Of a stretch of DNA of 64,000 bases, positions 1-9,207 are shown piece after piece (position 1 is the first letter of the stretch; each line of letters begins with the position of its first letter). The DNA comes from Candidatus Obscuribacterales bacterium (GTDB lineage Bacteria; Cyanobacteriota; Vampirovibrionia; Obscuribacterales; Obscuribacteraceae): NCBI GenBank assembly GCA_019750335.1, contig JAIEOQ010000004.1, forward strand, positions 310,001-374,000. The letters run 5' to 3'. The notes below the pieces were generated by a model. It was not told where the DNA came from and made no database searches. It worked only from the letters and a program-made list of their open reading frames with translations. Made by a program: the position numbers and the translations under genes.

Positions 1-672
1 CGGTTTAAGAACATTTTGAAGTCAATGGCGCTAAGCCAGATGTCTAAAATGGAAACCCCTGAAATTATGGCTGAGCAAGCTGAATCTCAATTGGAATCCG
101 AATTGAAAAACCTGATGGATGCTCTGACTTCAGGCATGGCAAACGAAAAAATACTCAAAGATAAATTGGCTAAAAGCAAAGAAGAGGTTACTCTCTGGGA
201 CGGGCGAGCAAAAGTTGCTGTCGGGCAGAATAATGACGATGTAGCGAAACAAGCTCTACAAAAGAAGCAAAGTTTTGTGCAAGAAGGACAAACACTAGAA
301 AACCAGATTGCTGAACAAGCAAATATCAATCAGGCTTTGAAACAAAAACATGCTCAACTGCAAGCCAAGCTGAATGATTTCCGCTTGAACAAAGGAAAGC
401 TTATCGCTCAAATGAAAGCTGGTGAATCTACGGCAAAAATAAGTGAATTGCTTTCGGATAGCTCGAGTTCCGGTCTTGGCCATTGGGAGCAAAAAATCAA
501 TCAAAAAGCAGCTCGCGCCGACGCTCTTGCTGAAATAGCCGATCCTGGCGGTGTTGAAGGGCGCTTCAAAGACGAGGCAAAAGAACGACTGCTTGAAGAT
601 GAGCTTTCTTCGATTAAAGCTCAGGTAGGCGGATTTAAGCTAATCGAAGAGAAAGAACCGCCGGCTGAATAA
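1..672 (+). CDS. PspA/IM30 (phage-shock/Vipp1) family protein, N-terminus truncated by window edge
   Basis: Frame is open from base 1 (RFKNILKSMALSQMSKMETPEIMAEQ...), typical PspA N-terminal region; coiled-coil with ...EVTLWDGRAKVAVGQNNDDVAKQAL...; stop at 672. Confidence 0.75.
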   Translation, partial: RFKNILKSMALSQMSKMETPEIMAEQAESQLESELKNLMDALTSGMANEKILKDKLAKSKEEVTLWDGRAKVAVGQNNDDVAKQALQKKQSFVQEGQTLENQIAEQANINQALKQKHAQLQAKLNDFRLNKGKLIAQMKAGESTAKISELLSDSSSSGLGHWEQKINQKAARADALAEIADPGGVEGRFKDEAKERLLEDELSSIKAQVGGFKLIEEKEPPAE

Positions 673-792
673 TAAACAACATTGTCTAACCTTGGCTCTT
701 GTGCTTTGATCTTATTTAGGAGCGCATGAGGCAATTTCGGTATTTCAATTAAAATCAAGCACCATGGACAATTTAGGCGACCGGCAGCTCCT

Positions 793-1689
793 TTGGCAAT
801 CGGTATTGTCCTTTTGCTTGTTTGTATGCAAGCGGGAATGGCTGTTAATGGACCGGCTGCCGCTGATGCTTCAGGCTTTAAGTTTTTAGCTGCCGGTGAC
901 TATGCAAAAGCATTGCAATGTTTCAATATCGCAGCCAGAGAAAATCCTGACTCGAGCGAGGTTCATTTTGGTCGCGCGACGGCACTGAGTAATCTTGGTC
1001 GCAAAGACGAAGCGCTTAAAGAGTATAAGTTAGCTTTATTATTGAATCCTGGCCGGGATCTTAAGAAAAAGCTTGAATCAGGATTGACCCTACTTCAAGC
1101 TAATTGCAATAAAACGTCCGCCAATGTGTCGGCTCAGCCGGCTTTATCCGGTGCTGCTCTTGAGGCTGAGCATAGTATCGGCAAGATCATGTCTCAATCT
1201 GAGGACCGAATCAACGGCATTCATACCAGTGCTGAAAAATTCGCCAGCAATCTTTATAGCGGCAAGTTAAGTCAGCAAAAAAAAATCATGGAAGCCGCCA
1301 AGCAAGAAGCGGATATTTTGCGTAATAACGCTCGTTGGCGGAGCGGAATGTCTTTTGCTGACATTAATGAATACGAGGCTGATATTAGGAGAAGATCCGG
1401 ATACATCTTAAATAAGGCTCGCAGTGATTATGACAATCATCGTCGCGAAGCACAAATGCGTGCTCACGGTATAAAAGACAGCGCCGAAGGTTTGCAAAAA
1501 CAGATGTTGGAAAAACCTTCGGAAACAAGTGGTGTGTTTTTGCTGCCTAAAGGAACAAATTTATATGTGCGAAATTACGGGCATTTTGATCCGGTTATGC
1601 CGGAGCACGTAGCACCAACACCATTATCGGCTGTACCATTGAAGCTGCCGGAGGTACTGCGCCTTGAGCAGAAACATAAGAAGAAGTAG
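793..1689 (+). CDS. TPR-containing secreted hypothetical protein
   Basis: ORF 298 aa; N-terminal hydrophobic stretch; TPR-like FKFLAAGDYAKALQCFNIAARENPDSSEVHFGRATALSNLGRKDEALKEYKLALLLNP. Start codon uncertain (TTG in track). Confidence 0.7.
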   Translation: MAIGIVLLLVCMQAGMAVNGPAAADASGFKFLAAGDYAKALQCFNIAARENPDSSEVHFGRATALSNLGRKDEALKEYKLALLLNPGRDLKKKLESGLTLLQANCNKTSANVSAQPALSGAALEAEHSIGKIMSQSEDRINGIHTSAEKFASNLYSGKLSQQKKIMEAAKQEADILRNNARWRSGMSFADINEYEADIRRRSGYILNKARSDYDNHRREAQMRAHGIKDSAEGLQKQMLEKPSETSGVFLLPKGTNLYVRNYGHFDPVMPEHVAPTPLSAVPLKLPEVLRLEQKHKKK

Positions 1690-3076
1690 CTGCCAAAAAT
1701 TTTTGATTTTGCTTTTAAGCTGTTGCTTGCCGGCGTTTGCTGCTGACTCGAATTATGACTTTGCCTTGCGTTTTTTCGGCGCCAAAGATTATGTCCGTGC
1801 TCTGAAATATTTTGATGCCGCGGTCGATGCGTCACCGACTAATGGTGAGTATCACTATTGGCGTGGGCGTTGTTTGGCCAATTTGAAACGAGCTAAAGAA
1901 GCGAGCGCTGAATATAAAGTTGCTTATTTGCTTGCTGATGATCCGAAAATTAAAGGGTATTGCAAGCAAGCTCTAGCCCAGTATAAAAAATTACCGCCCT
2001 CAGCTATTTCTGAAGGCGAAGAAAAATTAGCTTTTGCCGTGCAGTCTTTAAGTCAAGCTGGAAAAGCCGCTGCCGCAGCTCCACGCAGCTCGCTTGCCGC
2101 TCCAAGTCTAATGCCGGCTGCGACTTCAACAACTAAACGTCAAGAATATTTTGCTGCCGATATGAATCCGGTAAAATCGGGCAAATTTTTCAAACTTTCA
2201 AGCAAAAAGCTTGAATGGGATTTGCAAATGAACAAAAACTTTTTGCAATCAATGCAAAGCGCTAACGCTAATCTGGACAGATTGGCTGCCGGAACCAACT
2301 GGACTTTGGCGCCGCGTATTTTGGCCCAAAACTCACGTTTGAATTTTAATCGTCGTCCTGTGTCTTCCGGACCGCCGGCACCGGCTCATGCAGCTAAAAC
2401 TATCAGTCAAGCGGATTATAACGATTTGGTCGCCAGCGATATCGTGGTGATTATTGACCATTCTGGTTCCATGGGAGTAGTTGATTGTCCAAGTGAGGAC
2501 AATGATACTTTGCCGGCTCAATCACGGTTGAGCTGGTCTGTGGAGGAGTTGAATAATTTTTCGCGCCTGATCATTCACGCTTTGCCCCATGGTTTCACTT
2601 TGATTACGTATGACGATAAGCCGGATGTTTATTCAATCAATTCACAAAGCCAGTTAACTAGTGTTCTTAGAAATTTAAAAGAAGGTGGCGGCACCAATTT
2701 AGCGGCTGCTCTAAAAGAAGCCTTTCGCACTCATAATGTTCACCGACAGCAACCGCTCTTAATTGCCGTTATCACTGATGCTGAAATAGATTTGCAATCG
2801 GCTCAACAAACAATTGCCGCTGCTACTCATGAGTATCCTTTGCCTAATGGAGTTTTTATTACGTTACTCCAAGTGGGCGAAGGTGCCGAAGCGCAAGCCG
2901 CCGATACTTTATCTCTTTTGAATAATTTGCGATCGCGAGCCGGCGCTGCTTACGATCCTTTTATTGGTATTCCTTTCTCACGTTTGCGCCGAGAAGGAGT
3001 TGGACGAGATATTCTTGCTGTCTTTCATGCTGCGGTTAAAGATAGCAAAAGCGGTCCTTCTAAAAAGCCGCTGTAG
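1664..3076 (+). CDS. Secreted TPR + von Willebrand factor A domain protein
   Basis: Signal peptide (FLILLLSCCLPAFAA), TPR region, vWA MIDAS (DIVVIIDHSGSMG ... GGGTNL ... VITDAE). Start codon (TTG) overlaps preceding gene by 26 nt. Confidence 0.8.
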   Translation: MSRNIRRSSCQKFLILLLSCCLPAFAADSNYDFALRFFGAKDYVRALKYFDAAVDASPTNGEYHYWRGRCLANLKRAKEASAEYKVAYLLADDPKIKGYCKQALAQYKKLPPSAISEGEEKLAFAVQSLSQAGKAAAAAPRSSLAAPSLMPAATSTTKRQEYFAADMNPVKSGKFFKLSSKKLEWDLQMNKNFLQSMQSANANLDRLAAGTNWTLAPRILAQNSRLNFNRRPVSSGPPAPAHAAKTISQADYNDLVASDIVVIIDHSGSMGVVDCPSEDNDTLPAQSRLSWSVEELNNFSRLIIHALPHGFTLITYDDKPDVYSINSQSQLTSVLRNLKEGGGTNLAAALKEAFRTHNVHRQQPLLIAVITDAEIDLQSAQQTIAAATHEYPLPNGVFITLLQVGEGAEAQAADTLSLLNNLRSRAGAAYDPFIGIPFSRLRREGVGRDILAVFHAAVKDSKSGPSKKPL

Positions 3077-5288
3077 CAGAGAATGTCATTTTTGTGCCGG
3101 TTGCGGACGGTGCACAGACGAGCTTGCTTATTTTGACATCTTTCCAGGTACGATCGCTTGTATCACCGACGGTAAAAGTACTGCTGTATTTAAAGGGAAC
3201 ACTGATCTTTTTCATGTGTGATGAAATTATTGCTTTTTCAGCGCTGCAAATAATCCCTTTAGAGACGGCGCTCCAGTCAAGTTCCATGTCGTCGGGAATC
3301 GGAATTTGCATCGCCAGATCATAAGCAAATACGCTTGTGGCTAAAGATGCGCCAGGGACAAGCTTGTAATTGACTGTACCGGTTGCAGTGGCGTGTCCGG
3401 ATGCGCTCCAGGGACGAGTTTCCCATTTATCTGATTCGTGAGTGAACGCAGTCATCAATCCACCTTTATCTACGGTTCCGCTTACGCTAACGTTGCCGGT
3501 AGCGTTGAAATCCATACGATTGGTCCCTTCGCTTTTTGTGTCTTTTAGTTCCAGATTATTCAAAGTTACGGTCTTGATCACTGCGTTGCGATAGCGCCAT
3601 TTCTCTTGAGGCAAAGTTTTATTCAGTTGGAAAATTTTGTTTTTCGGCAAATGTTCTTTAATGGCGTTTTTCAGAGTTTCGTCAGACCAATCAATGGAAC
3701 AGCTTTTAAGATGTGCTACTGCTTGTCCGTCTGTAGCTGATAGATCGAAGCCCCGAGCAACAACGTTGCATGGTTGTTTGCCGATTAAAGATGAATTTTC
3801 AATGGAAAAATCCATATCACTACGGATGTGTACATCTTCGTCAACATCAACGAGCATGGTGCCATTTATGTTTGCTAGCTTGAGCTGTCCGCTTGGTCCG
3901 CTTAAAGTTGCTTTGCCTAATTTCAATACGATCGGCAATGACATGCGCGTGCTGCCCGGTTTGCCTTTAGATGAGAGTTCCATACCGTCGGGGAGTGATA
4001 AAACAGCTTGGTGTCCGGTGGTGGTGACGCTGAATGATTTTTTTGCGCTAGTCCAGACAAGTTGCTTGAGTTTAGCTTCTCCTTCGGACAAAGAGAAGTT
4101 TACTTGCCCGAATTTGTCTACTGAAAAAGGACCGACACTAGCATTGTCCAGATGTATAACTACTGTCGATGCCGGTCTGTGGATTGTAATACGAGCTTGC
4201 TGTGCTGTTTCAACCTGGTGGGTGTTAAATTCTGTAGCTCGACCTTTCTCGTCGAGGTCGACTTTTAAGGTGGCCGGTACTGTCCCGGGAAAGTGAGCGT
4301 CTGTTTCTTGAGTGTCGGTAATCAAATTGAGATGAGTATCTTCCATGAGCATAGAAGTTGCCATTTTAAGCGAAGGATCTTCTATACCTTGTTGTTTAGA
4401 CCAGAGTAAATCTTGTACTTTGAACAAACAGCGTTTGGAATGAGTTGAGGATCTTTTATTCTTGCCCCAACGAATTACACAATCGCCCATGTCGATTTCT
4501 TGTTCCTTTTTCTCAAGTGATAAAGCCAACTCGTTATCAGTGCGCTTTGCGTTCAAAAATAAAGTGGTGCCGCCGCTATTGAAAGTAAAGTCGGTGCGCT
4601 TACCAATCCATTTTGAACCGGTAAGAAATTTCATTTGAACCAAACATTGTCCCTGAAAGTTGAAATTGTTATCGATGTTAACGTCTGTCAGTTCGAATTT
4701 GGAGCCTGCTCCAACATGGATCTCTTTTTTACCAAAACGCAAATAAGAATCTGGCTTCAAGCTGAGGACCATATTTTTTATGTGCATGCTTTGCAGCATC
4801 TTTCGTGGATCGCCGCCATCTGCTTTAAGGCTCGCTTGATCGGCTAGAACATTGAAAAAGAAAGCCCCTAATGTTTGCACCAGATCGACGTCTGCCGTAG
4901 CTTTGCCTTTTTGCAAAACAATCTCTTTCGGCAAAGCGATGTTGTTCATTACTAAGGGCCGTGAAGTGTTGAGCTTGCCAACGGCATTGACTGTGCTAAT
5001 AAAGTTTGGATTGTCTATGGGGACAATAAATTCAAGAGTAAAAGTGGTGTTGGGATCGATCCGCAAGGATTTATCCTTAATTGTGTAGTTGCCGTCCTTA
5101 AATCGTCCAGAAGCGCTAATACTTGCTTTTGTTGTGGCTTCAGTCAGACGTCTGTAAAGCGGATCTTTGACTTGTATATTAAAGACCGCATCGATGCTTT
5201 GTTTCTGAGGAGTAAGCAAGTTTGAACAGCTCGATAAAATCGAGACAAAAAAACAAACGAGCACAACGCGATTTATGCTGGCAAGCAT
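3060..5288 (-). CDS. Large predicted lipoprotein, beta-rich hypothetical
   Basis: ORF extends to 5393 but the best start is internal MLASINRVVLVCFFVSILSSCSN (lipobox LSSC) at 5288; long protein with repetitive beta-strand character. Confidence 0.65.
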   Translation of the reverse strand: MLASINRVVLVCFFVSILSSCSNLLTPQKQSIDAVFNIQVKDPLYRRLTEATTKASISASGRFKDGNYTIKDKSLRIDPNTTFTLEFIVPIDNPNFISTVNAVGKLNTSRPLVMNNIALPKEIVLQKGKATADVDLVQTLGAFFFNVLADQASLKADGGDPRKMLQSMHIKNMVLSLKPDSYLRFGKKEIHVGAGSKFELTDVNIDNNFNFQGQCLVQMKFLTGSKWIGKRTDFTFNSGGTTLFLNAKRTDNELALSLEKKEQEIDMGDCVIRWGKNKRSSTHSKRCLFKVQDLLWSKQQGIEDPSLKMATSMLMEDTHLNLITDTQETDAHFPGTVPATLKVDLDEKGRATEFNTHQVETAQQARITIHRPASTVVIHLDNASVGPFSVDKFGQVNFSLSEGEAKLKQLVWTSAKKSFSVTTTGHQAVLSLPDGMELSSKGKPGSTRMSLPIVLKLGKATLSGPSGQLKLANINGTMLVDVDEDVHIRSDMDFSIENSSLIGKQPCNVVARGFDLSATDGQAVAHLKSCSIDWSDETLKNAIKEHLPKNKIFQLNKTLPQEKWRYRNAVIKTVTLNNLELKDTKSEGTNRMDFNATGNVSVSGTVDKGGLMTAFTHESDKWETRPWSASGHATATGTVNYKLVPGASLATSVFAYDLAMQIPIPDDMELDWSAVSKGIICSAEKAIISSHMKKISVPFKYSSTFTVGDTSDRTWKDVKISKLVCAPSATGTKMTFSATAAF

Positions 5289-5454
5289 CAGCTCGAAACT
5301 CTCATGCGGTAATGGCATTTTACAGCAGGACAGGATTTTTTTTGTTAGGTTCCGCCTGTTGCAAATAGATCTGCTTTTATTTAATGAGCGCAACTATCTG
5401 GAGCGGGTTGGCTTGTCATGGTACAATTCCGTCGCTTTTAGTTGGGATTTATCG

Positions 5455-6387
5455 ATGCGGACAAGAACAAGCTTATTTCTAACCTTCGCACTTTGCTTGA
5501 TTGGTCCTGCTAATGCGGCAACTAACCTTGATCCACCTACTGTAAAAGAACTGGCCGGCTTAGAGTTGAAATTCTTTGATGACAACTTTAACAACGATTC
5601 AGATGAGGCTCGAGTAGGGCGCATTGAAAAGCTGGTTTATGGTGAAGTTGGCACTGGTTCGCCTAAAGAAAGAATAGACAAGCTTGTTTCCATGATTGGA
5701 CCGGTTTCGACAACTGTGGCAGCGAAAACGGAAGCCGTACCGCCTGTCTTGGCTGAAACCAATTCGACTATTAATGATTATCCCCACGTTACTGAGCTTG
5801 AAAAAGCGATTCTCGGGCAAAGTTATGCCTCTGATCCTTTAGCCCAGCGCTTTAGTCGTATGGAAATAAAAGCTTTTGGCAGTGCGGCGAATAACCCGGA
5901 TTTTAGCCAGCGTACTGATGCTCTTGAAGGATATGCCGAGAAAAAGCTCCACAAAAAACCTTTTGTTCCGGAAAGAAAAGACAATCCAGGACAAAATTCT
6001 GCCCCCAGTCGCGTGCCGCAAATTCTTTCTATGGTCGGCAATTCACTGCTTGGCATGAGTGGGACGAGTTTCAGTGGTGTCAGGGTACGTCAGCGCCAAG
6101 ATGTTGTAAGCCCCCAGTCTTCGGATTCACAAGAAACAATACGAGACGAAGATCCCGAAGTTTTTGAAGATGCACCGCCGCCAGCCGAAGCAAAGCTGCT
6201 GACGAAAGTTGGTTGGTGTGAGCAGCATCTTTTTGGGCATACATTTCCGGATCTGCATTTATTAGGGCGTCTCGGGCAGCTAAATCAAGAGTTGAAAGTA
6301 AAACCGGGCGCGAGCAATGCTGCTTTGATGGATGACATTGAGCCGATGATTAAAGCTGTGCTAGTTCGCAAGGGATCTAAATCGTAA
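5455..6387 (+). CDS. Secreted hypothetical protein with about three degenerate repeats
   Basis: Internal ATG at 5455 gives signal peptide MRTRTSLFLTFALCLIGPANAA; repeats of an LE..-FG..-D..-R..RLE type. Confidence 0.65.
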   Translation: MRTRTSLFLTFALCLIGPANAATNLDPPTVKELAGLELKFFDDNFNNDSDEARVGRIEKLVYGEVGTGSPKERIDKLVSMIGPVSTTVAAKTEAVPPVLAETNSTINDYPHVTELEKAILGQSYASDPLAQRFSRMEIKAFGSAANNPDFSQRTDALEGYAEKKLHKKPFVPERKDNPGQNSAPSRVPQILSMVGNSLLGMSGTSFSGVRVRQRQDVVSPQSSDSQETIRDEDPEVFEDAPPPAEAKLLTKVGWCEQHLFGHTFPDLHLLGRLGQLNQELKVKPGASNAALMDDIEPMIKAVLVRKGSKS

Positions 6388-6512
6388 AGTTAGGCAAGCC
6401 AAGTGAACTATTTCGGTTTGGATGTACGAGAATAGGCAAACCGAGCACAAGTATCCGGTTACAAGCTCATTCCAGCAGGCTGTAAACAGTTCTGCAGGCA
6501 AAGGAGAACGAT

Positions 6513-6983
6513 ATGTTGAAAGAAAATGACAAGTTTCCTGAGTTCAAATTGCAAAATCAGGATGGTAAAGAGGTCAGTCTCAAGGATTTCAGCGGCAAAT
6601 GGCTGGTAGTTTATTTCTATCCTAAAGACGATACACCAGGTTGCACCATTCAAGGTAAGTCATTCACCGCAACCAAAGAAGAGTTTCAAAAAGAAGGTAT
6701 TCATGTTGTCGGCGTTAGCCAAGATGATGTTGAATCACACAAAAATTTCTGCAACAAATTCTCTTTTGCTGTAGAGCTTCTTGCCGACACAGAAACCTCG
6801 TTGCTTAAAGCTTGCGGCATTGGCCAAAGCGAATATAAAGGCAACATGTATTGGGACCGTACAACTTTTGTTGTTGATCCCGAAGGCAAAGTCAAAAAAG
6901 TATACGAGAAAGTGCAACCGGACGGTCATGAGCAAACTTTGCTCAATGAGATCAAGCAACTGAAGCAAGTTGCAGTTCGCTAA
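6513..6983 (+). CDS. bcp: Thioredoxin-dependent thiol peroxidase (peroxiredoxin Q/Bcp type)
   Basis: FKLQNQDGKEVSLKDFSGKWLVVYFYPKDDTPGCTIQ peroxidatic Cys motif; ...YWDRTTFVVDPEGKVKKVYEKVQPDGH. Confidence 0.92.
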   Translation: MLKENDKFPEFKLQNQDGKEVSLKDFSGKWLVVYFYPKDDTPGCTIQGKSFTATKEEFQKEGIHVVGVSQDDVESHKNFCNKFSFAVELLADTETSLLKACGIGQSEYKGNMYWDRTTFVVDPEGKVKKVYEKVQPDGHEQTLLNEIKQLKQVAVR

Positions 6984-7005
6984 AGCACTCGAACTAAAGA
7001 CAGTT

Positions 7006-7037
7006 AGAGGCAGGGGCAAATGCTCCTGCCTCTTTTT
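7006..7037. terminator. Rho-independent terminator hairpin between convergent genes
   Basis: AGAGGCAGGgGcaaatgCtCCTGCCTCTTTTT stem-loop followed by T-run, between bcp-like (+) and serpin (-) genes. Confidence 0.8.
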
Positions 7038-8259
7038 ATGATTTAGTCGGATCGCCGACAAGACCAATAAAGATTATAGTTTTGGTCGAATTGTTGACGA
7101 TGGCAAATATAAAAGGACGATCTACTTTCATGACAAAAGGTGTTTCCGGCGGCGGCATTGCCGAACCGCACATCGTCATGACAGTCACTGCCGCCGCTTC
7201 TGTTCCTTCTTCATTTACATCGACGAATGTTTTGTGGAGTACATCGCCGACCCAAATATGTTGTACTGTTTTGGTCATGGGCGAAAAATCTGCAGCTTGC
7301 TTGTCGAAAGGGGTTTTCATCCCTAAATTCATCAGCGGACTTTTCAGGCGACTGTCGTAAGCAAACTTGAATTTAGGCAAATAGATTTCGCCCGGGCGAG
7401 CCGACAAAGAACCTGTCAACGACTGCCAATTCTTTGCTGAGAGAGTAGGCAATAAATCAAATGCGCTTTTACCTTTGGCCGGTAATAAGACATACATGCT
7501 TGTTTGTTTATCTGCATAAGGCAAATTGATCATTTCGCCGGTCGAATTTTTTAAGTAAGCCATCCGTCCGCTGCGATGCATTGTCGGACATTTAGTTATT
7601 TGACCGGAGCTTGCCTGAAAGTCTATGAGCTGAGTTGATGATTTGTCGAATACATTTTCCCAGGGAGCTTTGAAGTATGTAGCATTGACTAAAAGCAACA
7701 GATCCGCGGCTGATAATTGGTTGAGCATCCTTGGTATTTTGCCTTTAGTTTTGCCGCTAATCCAACTATTGATTATGTTTAGCGATTGCGGATTGGCAAA
7801 ATCAAGCGCTTCTACTTGAGCTTGATAATTGGATTTGCAGACATCAATAAAAGCCGGATTGAATTGAATTTTTTTGTCGCCCCATAATGAGTTGGCGATA
7901 TTCAAATGGAAGTTCGGATCTCCTTGGGTGACAGTTGAAGCAAGCGCTTTGTTCGGCGCAGTAATCGTCGCTACAAGAGTCCTGTCTGCTGTGTTGATAT
8001 TTTGCGTATTGTTGTCGGTCAAATTCAAGACTGAAACAATTTCGTCTTTTGTTTTGCCGGCAGCGCCATTTACCGACATTTTCAGAACCTCGCCGATACT
8101 CAATGGTGAGATGAAAATGTTCGTTGCTTTTTTGTCTTTGTTTGTTAGCTCCTGTAGTAGCTTGAAGCCGAAGTTGTTATTGGCTAAAACCGGATCGTCT
8201 AGGTTTTTTGCTTCTGCTGCCGGTAACAGTAGAAAAAGTACAAGCAGTAGAGGAAGCAT
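7036..8259 (-). CDS. Serpin-family serine protease inhibitor, exported
   Basis: N-terminal signal peptide; NIFISPLSIGEVLKMSVNGAAGKTKDEI; hinge VDVNEEGTEAAAVTVMTM; C-terminal DRPFIFAIVNNSTKTIIFIGLVGDP. Confidence 0.93.
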   Translation of the reverse strand: MLPLLLVLFLLLPAAEAKNLDDPVLANNNFGFKLLQELTNKDKKATNIFISPLSIGEVLKMSVNGAAGKTKDEIVSVLNLTDNNTQNINTADRTLVATITAPNKALASTVTQGDPNFHLNIANSLWGDKKIQFNPAFIDVCKSNYQAQVEALDFANPQSLNIINSWISGKTKGKIPRMLNQLSAADLLLLVNATYFKAPWENVFDKSSTQLIDFQASSGQITKCPTMHRSGRMAYLKNSTGEMINLPYADKQTSMYVLLPAKGKSAFDLLPTLSAKNWQSLTGSLSARPGEIYLPKFKFAYDSRLKSPLMNLGMKTPFDKQAADFSPMTKTVQHIWVGDVLHKTFVDVNEEGTEAAAVTVMTMCGSAMPPPETPFVMKVDRPFIFAIVNNSTKTIIFIGLVGDPTKS

Positions 8260-8261
8260 GT

Positions 8262-9164
8262 TTATTTGTTGCCTCCGGTTGCTGAAATCGCTTCCATTAT
8301 TTGTTGGCGTATGTTGTTGACGCTCTCGGCACCGCTTGGCACAAAAATAGTCGTAGCGTTAGATTTGGCGCCGACAATGGCTAAGGTCTCAAAATATTGA
8401 GTCATCATTAGCATGTTGATTATGCTTTCATCCGAAGCTGATGTATAAGCGCCTTTCAATTCTTCAACCGATTTTTTCATGCCGTCGACAATGGCCAGGC
8501 GCTGTTGGGCTATCCCTTCGCCTTTTAAACGATCCGAATCACGCTGTGCTTCAGCTTGTTTGACGCGTAATATTTTTTCGGCTTCACCGCGGGCGTTTGC
8601 TGCTTCCCGTTCACGTTGTGCAGCGTTGATATCGTTCATTGCTGCTTTTACTTTTGCATCTGGCTCAATTTCGGTAACTAACGCTTTGACGATTGAATAA
8701 CCGAAAACTTTCATGTCATTTGTCAATTCGGTTCTTATGGCTTGAGCGATGGTGTCTTTGCTGTCGAAAACTTCATCAAGACTTTGTTTCGGAACTTGTG
8801 ATCTAACTACGTCGAAAACGAAAGTTTCAATTTGCGTTTCCGGGTGAGCTAGTTGATAGAAAGCATCATGCTCGCTACCTTCAATTACTTGATAGTTAAC
8901 GGCGACACTCAAACGTACCGATACTTTATCGCTAGTAATCGTGTCGACCGGCACAATATGTTGTTGCAACTGAAGGCTTAAAGTTGTGCGAACCGTATCA
9001 ATATATGGAATCTTAAAATTCAATCCTGCTCGGGCGGTCGTGTGGTATTTGCCGAATCTTTCAATCAACTTTACGGTACGGTTGCTAACCGTATAAGCGG
9101 CTGAAAATATGGTAACGACCATCACTAGAAAAACAAAAAAGAGACCGATAGCTTCCACGTTCAT
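8262..9164 (-). CDS. SPFH/Band 7 (stomatin/prohibitin-like) membrane protein
   Basis: N-terminal TM; ERFGKYHTTARAGLNFKIPYIDTVRTTLSLQLQQ; ...AQREREAANARGEAEKILRVKQAEAQRDSDRLKGEGIAQQR. Confidence 0.92.
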   Translation of the reverse strand: MNVEAIGLFFVFLVMVVTIFSAAYTVSNRTVKLIERFGKYHTTARAGLNFKIPYIDTVRTTLSLQLQQHIVPVDTITSDKVSVRLSVAVNYQVIEGSEHDAFYQLAHPETQIETFVFDVVRSQVPKQSLDEVFDSKDTIAQAIRTELTNDMKVFGYSIVKALVTEIEPDAKVKAAMNDINAAQREREAANARGEAEKILRVKQAEAQRDSDRLKGEGIAQQRLAIVDGMKKSVEELKGAYTSASDESIINMLMMTQYFETLAIVGAKSNATTIFVPSGAESVNNIRQQIMEAISATGGNK

Positions 9165-9207
9165 CCTCCTGGCAGGCTGTTCGTGTCAACTCTAACACTT
9201 ATTTGCT

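Noticed and set aside
3637-4296. 219-aa plus-strand ORF
   Set aside because: Antisense within the large lipoprotein gene; no recognisable domain or RBS.
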